From CAYVUM01 sp964619055 (GTDB lineage Bacteria; Pseudomonadota; Alphaproteobacteria; Rhodospirillales; Defluviicoccaceae): 64,000 nt of DNA. Made by a program: the position numbers and the translations under genes. Position 1 is the first letter of the stretch. Every line of letters begins with the position of its first letter. Location of the stretch: the NCBI GenBank assembly GCA_964619055.1, contig CAZUDB010000009.1, positions 1-64,000 of the forward strand, read 5' to 3'. The notes below the pieces were generated by a model, which made no database searches, was not told the origin of the DNA, and saw only the letters and a program-made list of their open reading frames with translations. Shown piece by piece: positions 34,312 through 43,259 of the stretch.

Positions 34312-34947
34312 TTAAAGTCGGGCGATGTCCGTGACCAGTCGTCCGCAGGCATCGGACACGGCGTCGTTGAACGCCGCAATCGTCGTCGCCATGTCCGGCC
34401 CACTGGCCGCGCGCTCGGCGGCGTATCGGCGAAGGAATCGGAGTTCCCCGGTGCGGTTGTCGACCACGCCGAGACGAAGCGCCAGGATCGCCCGCGGCGG
34501 GTTGCCCTCGATACGCTCAAGCCGTTCAACCCGCCCGGTCAGGGCATGATCGGCCCTTACTGACACCGTGTCCGCCACCACGGTATCAGCGACGCGGGCC
34601 GCGCTTAAGCAGTCAACGAGAACATCGCGGATCAGCTGTCCGGGCGCCTTTTCCCATAAAAAATATGTGTATTCCATCAAGGGGCTGTCCGGCACGCCGC
34701 CCGAGTGAACGATCGCGCGCGCGGCAAGGAGGCCGTCGGCTTCCGGTTGCTCAACCACCAACACGCCGCGTAAGGGCGGTGGCGGCCCAGCAGGTGCCGG
34801 CGGCGCCAAAGTCAATCGGAAGAACTGATCCGGTGGCGCCGGTGGCGCGGCGCAGGCACTCAGCAGCGCGAGCACAAGGACAACCTCCACGCACGGCCAA
34901 CCCCAGGCCGATGCGGGCCATCCAACAGCGTTTGCGCGCCGCTTCAT
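34312..34947 (-). CDS. ABC-type transport auxiliary lipoprotein (PqiC/DUF330-like)
   Basis: This is a 211-residue outer-membrane-directed lipoprotein; the lipobox is LLSAC near residue 32. The mature part has the family layout with YTYFLWEKAPGQLIRDVLVDCL and LRLGVVDNRTGELRFLRRY. Proteins of this type sit at the end of MCE/Mla-like operons and complete the link to the outer membrane. Its ATG overlaps the MCE gene stop (ATGA), so they are co-translated. A periplasmic MlaC is not encoded here. Confidence 0.9.
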   Translation of the reverse strand: MKRRANAVGWPASAWGWPCVEVVLVLALLSACAAPPAPPDQFFRLTLAPPAPAGPPPPLRGVLVVEQPEADGLLAARAIVHSGGVPDSPLMEYTYFLWEKAPGQLIRDVLVDCLSAARVADTVVADTVSVRADHALTGRVERLERIEGNPPRAILALRLGVVDNRTGELRFLRRYAAERAASGPDMATTIAAFNDAVSDACGRLVTDIARL

Positions 34948-35924
34948 CGCTCCTCCAACCCCGTCCGCGACCCGCGTAACAACAGCCCGGGGTTCTGCCG
35001 GATGCGGCGGCTGAACTCGTTGAAGTTGCGAGCGGCCGATTCGAGATTTCGGTTAATGGAATTGATATCCCGGGACAACGCATTGAGAACGAAGCGCAGA
35101 TTCCGAACGGAGTCGTCGATGGAGCCACTGTTGCGTGCGACCAGGGCATCGACGCGACGCGCCGTTTGATTGAGGCTGCCTGTGAGTCGACGTGTATCGG
35201 CTGCCGAAGCCTCCAGGTTCACGAGCGTCTGCTGGATCTGCTGTCGCGCCTCTGGTCCAACAAAGCCCCTCAGATCCTCAACTGTTCGCTCAATGCTGAC
35301 TATCACCTCGGCGGTGTTGTCCATGATCGGTCCCGCGTCGTCGCGCAGGTCATGAACCAAACCACGCGCCTCGTCGAGCGTCGGGTTCAGGCGTTCATCC
35401 AAAGTCGCGCGGGCCGTGGCGACGAGGGATTCCAGGCTCCCGGCGAGCGCCGCTGCCTGCTGGAAAATGCCGACCCGGTCCTCTCCAGGGATGAAATCGC
35501 CAGTAGACAGGAGCGGAGTCTTCTCTGCGGCATCGGTCGGCTTTGACCTCAACGGTTCGCTGATACTCACGCTGGGCCGGGACAGGAACCCGGACGAGGC
35601 GATGTTGGCGATGGCGTCGATCGGTATTGGCCAGTTCCGCTCCACGTCCAATTCGACGCGAAACCACAACCGGCCGGCTGACAATCCCAGGTCTTGAGCC
35701 TGATCCGCTGCCAAAGGTTCCACGGCGACCACTTGGCCAATGGGATAGCCCTCATACAACACCGAAGTGCCGGCATCGATTCCGGACACGTTGCGAAAAG
35801 CGGTTACGTATCGGTCCTTGTTGGCCGTCCACCCGGAAAGGTTGACGATCACGATCATGACTCCAACGATCGCGAGGATAACAAACAGGCCAACGCCCAT
35901 GTATGTGCCGCGCATTCCGGTCAT
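34944..35924 (-). CDS. MlaD family MCE-domain lipid transport protein
   Basis: This 326-residue protein has one N-terminal membrane helix (VGLFVILAIVGVMIVIVNLSG), then an MCE domain (TAFRNVSGIDAGTSVLYEGYPIGQVVAV by its parts FRNVSGIDAG and YEGYPIGQV), and a long coiled C-terminal part up to NPGLLLRG. MCE proteins form hexameric rings that pass phospholipids across the periplasm. It works with the MlaE permease and MlaF ATPase encoded upstream. The gene starts 14 bases after the ATPase stop. Confidence 0.93.
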   Translation of the reverse strand: MTGMRGTYMGVGLFVILAIVGVMIVIVNLSGWTANKDRYVTAFRNVSGIDAGTSVLYEGYPIGQVVAVEPLAADQAQDLGLSAGRLWFRVELDVERNWPIPIDAIANIASSGFLSRPSVSISEPLRSKPTDAAEKTPLLSTGDFIPGEDRVGIFQQAAALAGSLESLVATARATLDERLNPTLDEARGLVHDLRDDAGPIMDNTAEVIVSIERTVEDLRGFVGPEARQQIQQTLVNLEASAADTRRLTGSLNQTARRVDALVARNSGSIDDSVRNLRFVLNALSRDINSINRNLESAARNFNEFSRRIRQNPGLLLRGSRTGLEER

Positions 35925-35937
35925 GGTTGCGGGACCC

Positions 35938-36837
35938 TCACATCACCCGCCGCGGTTGGGCCGTTTCTTCCGTCAGTCGGCGTAGATAGGCTTCCGGATC
36001 AACGGTGTCGTCCTCGGGCCGGCGATTCAGCAGGTCCTGAATGCGCTGGCTCGGGTGGGCACGAACCTCATCGACAGTTCCGCAGAACAGGATACGACCC
36101 CGGTCCAGGATCGTGATGCGATCGGCGATCTTGAAGGCGCTCTCTAGTTCGTGGGTCACAACGACAATAGACATACGGAGCGCATCGCGCAGCATCAGCA
36201 ACAACTCGTCAATGGCGGACGCAACAACGGGATCGAGTCCAGCCGAAGGCTCGTCGCAGAATAGGATTTTCGGGTCCATGATGATCGCCCGGGCGAATGC
36301 GGCCCGCTTGATCATTCCTCCAGACAATTCGGCGGGCATCAAGTCGTCGAATCCCGCAAGGCCGACCAGCTCCAGCTTGAGGCGGGCCATGATCCGCCGT
36401 GTCGGCGGCGGCAGGTCGGTGTGCTCCACCAGCGGCAGCATGATGTTGTCGATGACGCTCATGGAACTGAAAAGCGCTCCGCTCTGGAACGCCACGCCCA
36501 GGCCCGTGCGCAGTTCGGCAAGCTCTTGGGGCGTTGCCTTGTCTACATCGACCCCCAACAATCGCACAGTGCCGGAGGTCTTGGTTTCCAGGCTGAGCAG
36601 GTGGCGCAGCAACGTACTCTTGCCAGAACCACTGCCGCCCATGATGACCATGATCTCCTCTTCGCGGACGTCCATGGAGACGCCGTTAAGGATCATCCGT
36701 TGACCGAAGTGCGTGACCAGGTTCTCCATTTCGATGACGCGCGGACGCTCCGCTCGTGGCAGGCGCTGCTGCACGGTTTCGGTTGCCGGCGCCGTGGTGC
36801 GCGATTCTGGCTCAAGTGCGGATGGCTGACTCGTCAC
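35938..36837 (-). CDS. MlaF family ABC transporter ATPase
   Basis: This is a 299-residue ATPase of the Mla/Ttg2-type lipid transporter. It has Walker A GGSGSGKST near residue 75, the signature AELSGGMIKRAAFARA, and Walker B ILFCDEPSAGLDPVV. An N-terminal extension of about 35 polar residues precedes the domain. The start is GTG at 36837, with no strong ribosome site, ten bases after the mlaE stop, so translational coupling is likely. In known systems MlaF binds the STAS protein MlaB; a STAS gene lies upstream of mlaE here. Confidence 0.94.
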   Translation of the reverse strand: MTSQPSALEPESRTTAPATETVQQRLPRAERPRVIEMENLVTHFGQRMILNGVSMDVREEEIMVIMGGSGSGKSTLLRHLLSLETKTSGTVRLLGVDVDKATPQELAELRTGLGVAFQSGALFSSMSVIDNIMLPLVEHTDLPPPTRRIMARLKLELVGLAGFDDLMPAELSGGMIKRAAFARAIIMDPKILFCDEPSAGLDPVVASAIDELLLMLRDALRMSIVVVTHELESAFKIADRITILDRGRILFCGTVDEVRAHPSQRIQDLLNRRPEDDTVDPEAYLRRLTEETAQPRRVM

Positions 36838-36847
36838 AGCACTGTGT

Positions 36848-37624
36848 TTAGCGCGTTACGGCGAACACGAACAGCATATCGGTGATGACGATCGCCGACA
36901 GCGCCTGTACGACGGCCCGAGTCGTCGCCCGCCCGACCCCCTCCGCACCACCAGTAACGGTGGATCCGTTGACGGCGCCGATGACTACGATCAGTACCGC
37001 GAAGATCGCACTCTTGCCCAGGCCGTGCATCAAATCGGCCGTGGACAGGATGGAAATCAACTCATCTACATAGCTGGCGAAGGAGATGTTCAGCTCCAGG
37101 CTGATGAACGCACCGGCGGCCCACAGACCCGCAACCATGCTGAAGAACGTCAGCGCCGGCAGCATCACCAAGCATGCGAAAAGCGCCGGCGCCACCAAAA
37201 ACCGGATCGGATTGATCCCCATGACGTGCAGCGCATCGACTTCCTGGTTGATTTTCATCGTGCCGAGCCGGGCCGCCAGCGCCGAACCGGACCGACCAGC
37301 GACCATCATGCCCGTGATTAGCGGTGCAAACTCTCGAACGATCGACAGCGCGACGCCAAGCGTCACCCGGCTCTCGGCCCCAAAAGTTCTAAGCGTGTGG
37401 ATGCCTTGGATCGCCAGCATCACGCCAATCGTCACGGCAAGCGCTCCGACGATGGGGATCGCGCGGATGCCGATATCCATCATCTCCACGACCACCGAGC
37501 GAAAACGGACCGGCTGCCGACGAAGGCGGCCCATAACGACCCAGTAGGCGCATTCGCCAACGAGGCTTGCGGCCATACCGACCTCTTCAATACCGCGCAT
37601 GGAGCGCTCGCCCAAACGTTCCAC
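36848..37624 (-). CDS. MlaE family ABC transporter permease
   Basis: This is a 258-residue inner-membrane permease of the MlaE family. It shows IRAIPIVGALAVTIGVMLAIQG, then the hallmark LGVALSIVREFAPLITGMMVAGRSGSALAARLGTMKINQEVDALHVMGINP, given here only by its core REFAPLITG and EVDALHVMG. Several hydrophobic helices follow. The GTG at 37624 has a weak ribosome site; an ATG 24 bases further in is possible. Many alphaproteobacterial MlaE proteins carry an N-terminal STAS domain; here the STAS domain is a separate gene ending 71 bases upstream, in another frame. Confidence 0.93.
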   Translation of the reverse strand: MERLGERSMRGIEEVGMAASLVGECAYWVVMGRLRRQPVRFRSVVVEMMDIGIRAIPIVGALAVTIGVMLAIQGIHTLRTFGAESRVTLGVALSIVREFAPLITGMMVAGRSGSALAARLGTMKINQEVDALHVMGINPIRFLVAPALFACLVMLPALTFFSMVAGLWAAGAFISLELNISFASYVDELISILSTADLMHGLGKSAIFAVLIVVIGAVNGSTVTGGAEGVGRATTRAVVQALSAIVITDMLFVFAVTR

Positions 37625-37695
37625 GGCTCGAACGGCAGAGCCACGGCGAGCCGACGTGGGCGGAGGGGAAGCTGAAGGCGGCTGCCCAGTCGTGC

Positions 37696-38037
37696 TCAGG
37701 ACGTAGCTCCACGCGCCTCATCGAGGCTCGGATAGACCTGAAATACTTGATCCAGCCGGGCGAGCTTGAGCACGCGCATGGCGGCGTCGCTCACTGAGGC
37801 GAGCGCAAACCAGGTTCCCGTGTCCCGAGACAGAGCCAACGCTTCGACAAGCGACGCGGCACCGGAACTGTCCATGTAGTCCACCGCCGACAAATCCACG
37901 AGCACCGGTTTGCCGCGCTTGATGGCATCCAGCAACAACAGCCGGGCGTCCGGAGACGCCTGGCGGTCCATATCACCCGTTAACGCCACGGTGATCCAAT
38001 TGCTCTCCTCGACAACGCGATAACTGGCGTCATTCAT
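37696..38037 (-). CDS. STAS-domain protein (anti-sigma-factor antagonist / MlaB-like)
   Basis: This is a 113-residue single STAS domain. The regulatory phosphorylation site is visible as VDYMDSSGAASL, with Ser at the position phosphorylated in SpoIIAA/RsbV-type proteins. Its ATG overlaps the stop of the phosphatase/kinase gene (ATGA), and mlaE follows after 71 bases. Two roles compete: substrate of the upstream phosphatase and kinase in a partner-switching circuit, or an MlaB-like regulator of the lipid transporter. The gene order allows it to be both. Confidence 0.92.
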   Translation of the reverse strand: MNDASYRVVEESNWITVALTGDMDRQASPDARLLLLDAIKRGKPVLVDLSAVDYMDSSGAASLVEALALSRDTGTWFALASVSDAAMRVLKLARLDQVFQVYPSLDEARGATS

Positions 38038-39812
38038 GCCTTTATCCTCTTGACCATCCGCAGCACGTTGCCGCCCTCCGGCGGCGTCGGCAGGAATTCC
38101 ACCTCATCGAACACGGATTGGATGATGCGCGTGCCCTGGCCGCCCGGCCGCAAATCGTCCTCATCCCTCGGCTTGATGTCTTCGACGTCAACAGGGTCGG
38201 CAAGATCACACAACAGCACAACCAATCGCCCCTCCTGGCGGCGAATGATTACCGTGATCGTTCCCGAAGGATCCAGGCCGTAGGCATGTTCGATGACATT
38301 GTGGCAAGCCTCATCGATACCGAGGACAATGTCCTTTACGGTTGGATCGGAGCATCCGACCGCACCCACGATCGGTTCAATCACCTTTCGAACCAAGCGG
38401 AGTTGGTCCACGTGCGCCGGGATCGTGAGGCGCATGATTTCCTCGGCCACGTCCGCATCGTCACCATCGCGGTCGTCGGACCTCAAACCCCTGTCACGCG
38501 TGTACGTTGAAGAGGCTAAGGTAACGCGATCGTCGATCGCGATCATCGTCACGTCGTCACGAAGCGTCCTTTCCCCATCGCTAAACAGAGACGCAACGGC
38601 GACCAACTGCTCCGCGACCGGCCGATCCGTTAGCGTGTTTAAGGTCGCCATTAAGCCCGTTTCTTTCAGCTCGGAGCCGTCGTCCAAGATGCCTTCGGTA
38701 ACGCCGTCCGTAACGATATAGAGGCAGCCACCATCGAGTGCGATTGTCATCTCGTCGGCGACGCGATAGGCCGGGTCCGGGTCTATGCCGAGAGGAATGC
38801 TTGCCTCGGTGATCGTCTCGAACCGGCCGTCCGCGCGACGCAGGAGGGGCGGCTGATGGCCAGCGTTGAATAGCCGCACCGCCCCAGACTTCGGGTCATA
38901 AACGCCGGCCACCATGGTCACGAACATGCCGCGCGTGTTGGTATCGTAGATTTCGCGGTTGATCCGGGACAAAAGGCTCGCCGGGCTCCGGATCGTTTTG
39001 CCGAAACCTCGTGCTAGGCTGGCGGTCTTGGCCATCAGCAGGGCCGCGTTCATGCCCTTGCCTGCCACGTCGCCAATAATGAAACAGATCTGACCATCCG
39101 CTAGGGTAAAAAAGTCATAGAAATCACCGGTGACGTCATAAGCTGGCAACGAAATTCCGTGAATGGGAAACGTTGTATCTTGTTCAGGGGGCAGCAAGTT
39201 GCGCTGAATTTCCGCGGCCAACTCCAGTTCCCGGCCCAAGCGTTCTTGCTCCACCAAACTCTCCGACATCCGCGCATTGAGGATGGCGAGCGCGGCGGCC
39301 GACGCCATGGCTTGGAGAATGTGCAAATCATCGTCGGTGAACTGCGCGTCAGTACTGACCTTGTTGACGAGTTCGACCGCCCCGATGCACTCATCACGCA
39401 CGCTCATTGGCGCGCACACAATCGATTGAGTTTGATAGCGGGTCACTTCGTCGAAGTCCGCAAAAAACTCCGGATCGTCCTTGGCGTCGCGCACCAACTC
39501 GCCTCGCTTGTGTTGGGCACATCGACCCACGATGCCGCGATCACTCGCCATCTCCATGCCCTCGATCCCCGTGCTTGCTCGTACAGCCGCGGTGCAGCGA
39601 AGGGTTACGCCATCTTCACTCAGCAAAAAAACTGCCCCACCTTCGGCTTCCAGGTAATCGGTAATGGCGACCAAACCACGGCGCAGAGTGCTTTCGATAT
39701 TGCGGGAATCGGCAAAAGCTCGGCTCATGACAGCGATCAGTTCCACGGGATCACGCATGGGATCCAGCGGCGATCGCTTGGCCGTAAGGTTCGTCCGTTT
39801 TTGCTCAGTCAT
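38034..39812 (-). CDS. GAF - PP2C phosphatase (RsbU/SpoIIE) - histidine-kinase-like ATPase (RsbW) fusion
   Basis: This 592-residue soluble regulator has three domains. An N-terminal GAF sensor (about 30-190) contains AEGGAVFLLSEDG and RYQTQSIVCAPM. A linker helix follows, then a SpoIIE-type PP2C phosphatase (about 215-430) with DVTGDFYDF, IIGDVAGKGMNAAL and LRDDVTMIAID providing the metal-binding Asp residues. The C-terminal RsbW-like ATPase (about 465-590) has the N box DEACHNVIEHAY and the glycine box RPGGQGTRII. The phosphatase should dephosphorylate a STAS protein that the kinase domain phosphorylates; both activities in one chain make a self-contained switch. The ATG at 39812 is chosen as the first with family similarity; 58 upstream codons look non-coding. 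Confidence 0.92.
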   Translation of the reverse strand: MTEQKRTNLTAKRSPLDPMRDPVELIAVMSRAFADSRNIESTLRRGLVAITDYLEAEGGAVFLLSEDGVTLRCTAAVRASTGIEGMEMASDRGIVGRCAQHKRGELVRDAKDDPEFFADFDEVTRYQTQSIVCAPMSVRDECIGAVELVNKVSTDAQFTDDDLHILQAMASAAALAILNARMSESLVEQERLGRELELAAEIQRNLLPPEQDTTFPIHGISLPAYDVTGDFYDFFTLADGQICFIIGDVAGKGMNAALLMAKTASLARGFGKTIRSPASLLSRINREIYDTNTRGMFVTMVAGVYDPKSGAVRLFNAGHQPPLLRRADGRFETITEASIPLGIDPDPAYRVADEMTIALDGGCLYIVTDGVTEGILDDGSELKETGLMATLNTLTDRPVAEQLVAVASLFSDGERTLRDDVTMIAIDDRVTLASSTYTRDRGLRSDDRDGDDADVAEEIMRLTIPAHVDQLRLVRKVIEPIVGAVGCSDPTVKDIVLGIDEACHNVIEHAYGLDPSGTITVIIRRQEGRLVVLLCDLADPVDVEDIKPRDEDDLRPGGQGTRIIQSVFDEVEFLPTPPEGGNVLRMVKRIKA

Positions 39813-40040
39813 GGCCGTGGAGTATAGGCGGAAGTTCCCGGCACGTGCCAGAACGACGCCATGGCCAAACGGACGAATGGACCTTAATTGGGCCGATACC
39901 CTAGTGAAACGGCCCGTTTGAACTATATTACGGTTTTGTGACACGTGCGCTCGGCGGTGCCCAAGAAAATACCACGGTGCATGCAAGATTGAAGTGTGTG
40001 CTCTAAGACCCTAACGATATGAGGTGAAACACGTCATCGA

Positions 40041-41045
40041 ATGCGCGCATTGACTGAGTTCCAAACAGCGGAAACCGACGTGGAGGCTCCTGCAGCAGGA
40101 CCGATCTGGGCCAAGGCAAAGAGTTTATCGTTCGACGGCACGGCAACAGCAGAGGACGCGCTGATCGCCGCCGTGGACAACGCCATCGACCACATGGCAG
40201 CCAATGAGTCCTGTGTCCTGGGCCGGTTCCATCCTGAAGGCGTCCATCAGATGCGGGTCGCGGTGCGGCGACTGCGTTCGCGCCTGTCGATCTATTCGGA
40301 CTTGATCCCCGAAGAACAGCGCCGACGCGCCAACAAGGAATTGAAATGGCTGATCCGGCGGCTTGGATCAGCCCGTGATTGGGATGTCTTCGTGGACGAG
40401 GTTCTTGGACCAGTGGAACAGGGTGCCGGCGACGCGCCGGGAATCGCACGCTTAAGCGAAGCGGCCCGAAAAGCCCAGGATCGTGCCTACGCGATGGCCA
40501 GCAAAGCACTTACTGCACGGCGCTACGAGGCCCTGAAGCACGATCTTCGCCATTGGAGCAAGAGTAGAGCATGGCGGGATGCGGGCTATCCCGGCGTTGG
40601 CTGGGCGGTGCTCCTTGCACCGGTCCGGGAGTTGGCGTCAACCGTGCTGACTCAGCGCGACGGCGAGGTGCGAAGTGCGGGCGAGCACCTGGCAACGATG
40701 ACCGCGGAGGAACGCCACGAGCTTCGGATCAAAATCAAAGCGCTGCGTTATGCGGTCGAGTTCTTCGCCGTCCTTTACTCCGACAATGCGGTTAAGCCTT
40801 ATCTCGCGCGCATGAAGGAGCTTCAAGATCACTTGGGCCAGATGAACGATTTGGTGGTGGCTGGCACATTGATGGCTTCACTGATGGCTGCTGCCGACCG
40901 CCGGCATCGCCCTGAAATGGCCACGGCCGCCGGGATCATCACCGGATGGCACCGCCGCGGTGTCGCCGCAAACGGCGGTATCGATGAAGCATGGGAGCGG
41001 TTTGCCAGCTGTGAGCCCTTCTGGACCTACGATACGGGGCACTGA
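40041..41045 (+). CDS. CHAD domain-containing protein
   Basis: This is a 334-residue soluble protein with the two-fold histidine-rich helical CHAD domain: VHQMRVAVRRLRSRLSIY near residue 75 and ERHELRIKIKALRYAVEFF near residue 235. CHAD domains bind polyphosphate. Many are fused to a CYTH triphosphatase domain; here the first 50 residues are unrelated and no CYTH domain is seen. The gene diverges from the GAF-PP2C gene, with 228 bases between. Confidence 0.92.
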   Translation: MRALTEFQTAETDVEAPAAGPIWAKAKSLSFDGTATAEDALIAAVDNAIDHMAANESCVLGRFHPEGVHQMRVAVRRLRSRLSIYSDLIPEEQRRRANKELKWLIRRLGSARDWDVFVDEVLGPVEQGAGDAPGIARLSEAARKAQDRAYAMASKALTARRYEALKHDLRHWSKSRAWRDAGYPGVGWAVLLAPVRELASTVLTQRDGEVRSAGEHLATMTAEERHELRIKIKALRYAVEFFAVLYSDNAVKPYLARMKELQDHLGQMNDLVVAGTLMASLMAAADRRHRPEMATAAGIITGWHRRGVAANGGIDEAWERFASCEPFWTYDTGH

Positions 41046-41075
41046 AGCAGGGCCATCTTAGACTAGGGCGTCTCT

Positions 41076-41897
41076 TCAAATCCCGGCGCCGAAGCCGGCC
41101 ACGTCGCTTGCTGTCTCGCGTTCGCGGCCGACGATGTCGCGATAACAATGCCAAGTGGCGTACGCAAGCACGGGTAGGGCAACGGTCAAACCCACAAAGA
41201 ATGTGGCGGCCGATGCCAGCGTAATCAGTGCAATCATGGCAGCCCAACCGAACATGACCCGCCAATTGGCACGAACCGCCAGGACGCTGGTGGCGATCGC
41301 CGTCACCACGTCCACGGGCCGGTCAAACATCAAGGGCACAGACACAGCGGTAATCGTGAAAATGACGAGCGAAAAGGCAGCTCCGAACAAAGTGCCAACG
41401 ATCAGCAGCACAGCTCCCTCGCCCGAAAACACGACATCGTGGACGAATTCGGTCAACGGCGGCGGCAACTCATGGAAGAATATGGCGAACAGGAAAATCG
41501 CGACCTCAACCCAGACGAACCAGATGATCAGCAGCACCATGCCCATCGCCGAGAGCTGTCCCAGGTTGTCTTTGAACGCGGCGATCGTGGCGCCGAGTGT
41601 CGGCGTGGCCCCGCTCTCGCGACGCCGGCTAACGTCGTAGAGACCAACCACCAGAATTGGTGCCAACAGCACGAACCCACCGGTGAGCGGCAGCACAAGA
41701 GATCCCACATGGGCCTCAAGAATGGCCAGGGACAACAGGATGCTGAAGGCGGCGAAGGCACCGCCATAGGCCATGCTGATACCGGGTGTGGCCAGAAAAT
41801 CGCGCCAGCCCGCAGCCAGCCAATGGCCTGACCGGTCCACCGCAACGGTGTTGATTCCGACGGGCAGCTTAAATTGCCGTTGGACCTGATCCTGCAT
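41076..41897 (-). CDS. DUF2189 family membrane protein
   Basis: This is a 273-residue inner-membrane protein with roughly six hydrophobic helices. The N-terminal part reads GWRDFLATPGISMAYGGAF, followed by LLAPILVVGLYDVSRRRESG, both typical of DUF2189. The family has no known function; it is often near cytochrome oxidase genes, as here. It converges on the CHAD gene. Confidence 0.85.
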   Translation of the reverse strand: MQDQVQRQFKLPVGINTVAVDRSGHWLAAGWRDFLATPGISMAYGGAFAAFSILLSLAILEAHVGSLVLPLTGGFVLLAPILVVGLYDVSRRRESGATPTLGATIAAFKDNLGQLSAMGMVLLIIWFVWVEVAIFLFAIFFHELPPPLTEFVHDVVFSGEGAVLLIVGTLFGAAFSLVIFTITAVSVPLMFDRPVDVVTAIATSVLAVRANWRVMFGWAAMIALITLASAATFFVGLTVALPVLAYATWHCYRDIVGRERETASDVAGFGAGI

Positions 41898-41973
41898 GAT
41901 CGTCTCCTCGCTGCGACGGCAGCGCTCACGACGGCGGTCTGTCGGCCACAGCCACGGGTGTTAGCACCCGCCG

Positions 41974-42423
41974 TTACGTTCCGCCCGGCCGTTCCGGCTC
42001 GTCCACGGCGCGGACTTGATACTGTGTGCCGATCGTCAGGCCCTTCAGGGGACGCAGCAGGGCAAGCGCCCCTAACACGGTTGCCGGGATCCAGATCGCC
42101 GCATGCACCCAAAGTGGCGGCATGACCAGGACTTCCAGCAGCCAGGCGAGTCCCACAATTCCGAATCCGAGGATGAAAATGCCGGCCACGGCCGGTCCAT
42201 CACCGGCATCGTGGCCGTCAAAGCGCAGCCCGCAGACGTCACATCGGTCTACGACCGCCAGGTAGCCGTCAAACAATGCCCCCTGGCCACAGCGCGGACA
42301 CCGCCCGCGCAAACCGTTCAAGAGGGGCGAGCCGCTTGCTTTGGCGGCGGGCTCAGTCACAGGCGCAGCCGATGGTGCGCCGTTCAATGGAAGGAGCCGG
42401 TGTAGCCCGCCGCTCCCCACCAA
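41974..42423 (-). CDS. DUF983 family protein with zinc-ribbon-like Cys pairs
   Basis: This is a 149-residue protein with two CxxC pairs, GRCPRCGQGALFDGYL and DRCDVCGLRF, then two membrane helices (FILGFGIVGLAWLLEVL and AAIWIPATVLGALALL). This is the DUF983 layout, found next to ctaE in most alphaproteobacteria and perhaps involved in oxidase assembly. The longest frame starts at a TTG at 42423, overlapping ctaE by 40 bases; a TTG just after the ctaE stop is an alternative, and neither has a clear ribosome site. Confidence 0.88.
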   Translation of the reverse strand: MVGSGGLHRLLPLNGAPSAAPVTEPAAKASGSPLLNGLRGRCPRCGQGALFDGYLAVVDRCDVCGLRFDGHDAGDGPAVAGIFILGFGIVGLAWLLEVLVMPPLWVHAAIWIPATVLGALALLRPLKGLTIGTQYQVRAVDEPERPGGT

Positions 42424-43199
42424 TAGATGCTCGTGAACAGGAACAGCCAGACCACGTCAACAAAGTGCCAATACCAGGCTGCAGCTTCAAAGCCCACATG
42501 CTTTTCAGCCGTAAAATGGCCGGCCCGGGCACGAAAGAAGCACACGGCGAGGAAAACGGTTCCAACGATCACGTGAAAGCCGTGAAAGCCCGTGGCCATG
42601 TAGAACGTGGAGGAATAGATCCCATCCCGGAAGCCGAAGGCAGCATGGCCATACTCATAGCCCTGGCAGATGCTGAAGAGGATACCGAGAAGGACGGTCA
42701 GGCCGGTCCAAAACGCCATGCCTTCGCGGTCGCCGTGGCGGATGCAATGGTGCGCAACGGTGACCGTCGCCCCGGAGGTGAGCAGGATCAGGGTGTTCAA
42801 AAACGGCAAGCCGAACGGTGGGAACGGGACCACGCCCTCGGGCGGCCAGACCTCATGGGCCGTACGGCTGATGGCCGGGACCGTCGCATCGAAGAATGCC
42901 CAGAAGAATGCGAAAAAGAACATGACTTCGGACGCGATGAACAGCAGCACGCCCAAACGTAAGCCGTGGGCAACCACATCGGTGTGGTGACCTGTTCGGC
43001 TTTCGTGAACCACATCCCGCCACCAACCGATGAAGGTGACTGTCAACACCACAAAACCCAAAATCAGCAGATAGGGCCACTCGTAGTGCATGTAGATTAT
43101 GCCGCCGATGGCCAGCAACAGGGCGGAGATGGTTCCCACGAACGGCCATGGGCTGGGGTTAACCATATGGAACGGGTGGTTTTTCGTCTCGCTTACCAT
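42384..43199 (-). CDS. ctaE: Cytochrome c oxidase subunit III
   Basis: This is a 271-residue seven-helix subunit of the aa3-type oxidase. It begins HPFHMVNPSPWPFVGTISA and contains SEVMFFFAFFWAFFDATV, NTLILLTSGATVTVAHH and the terminal WYWHFVDVVWLFLF. These match CoxC/CtaE. Its ATG has GAGGGG seven bases upstream. It belongs to the minus-strand ctaC-ctaD-ctaG-ctaE-DUF983 unit. Confidence 0.97.
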   Translation of the reverse strand: MVSETKNHPFHMVNPSPWPFVGTISALLLAIGGIIYMHYEWPYLLILGFVVLTVTFIGWWRDVVHESRTGHHTDVVAHGLRLGVLLFIASEVMFFFAFFWAFFDATVPAISRTAHEVWPPEGVVPFPPFGLPFLNTLILLTSGATVTVAHHCIRHGDREGMAFWTGLTVLLGILFSICQGYEYGHAAFGFRDGIYSSTFYMATGFHGFHVIVGTVFLAVCFFRARAGHFTAEKHVGFEAAAWYWHFVDVVWLFLFTSIYWWGAAGYTGSFH

Positions 43200-43259
43200 A
43201 ACGTCCCCTCACGCCTTTCTTTTTAGCCCTGAACGGCCACAATCACTGGAACGACTGCA

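Noticed and set aside
39813..39986. 58-residue N-terminal extension of the GAF-PP2C-kinase protein
   Set aside because: The extension is unlike family N-termini and has no ribosome site; it is intergenic sequence toward the CHAD gene.
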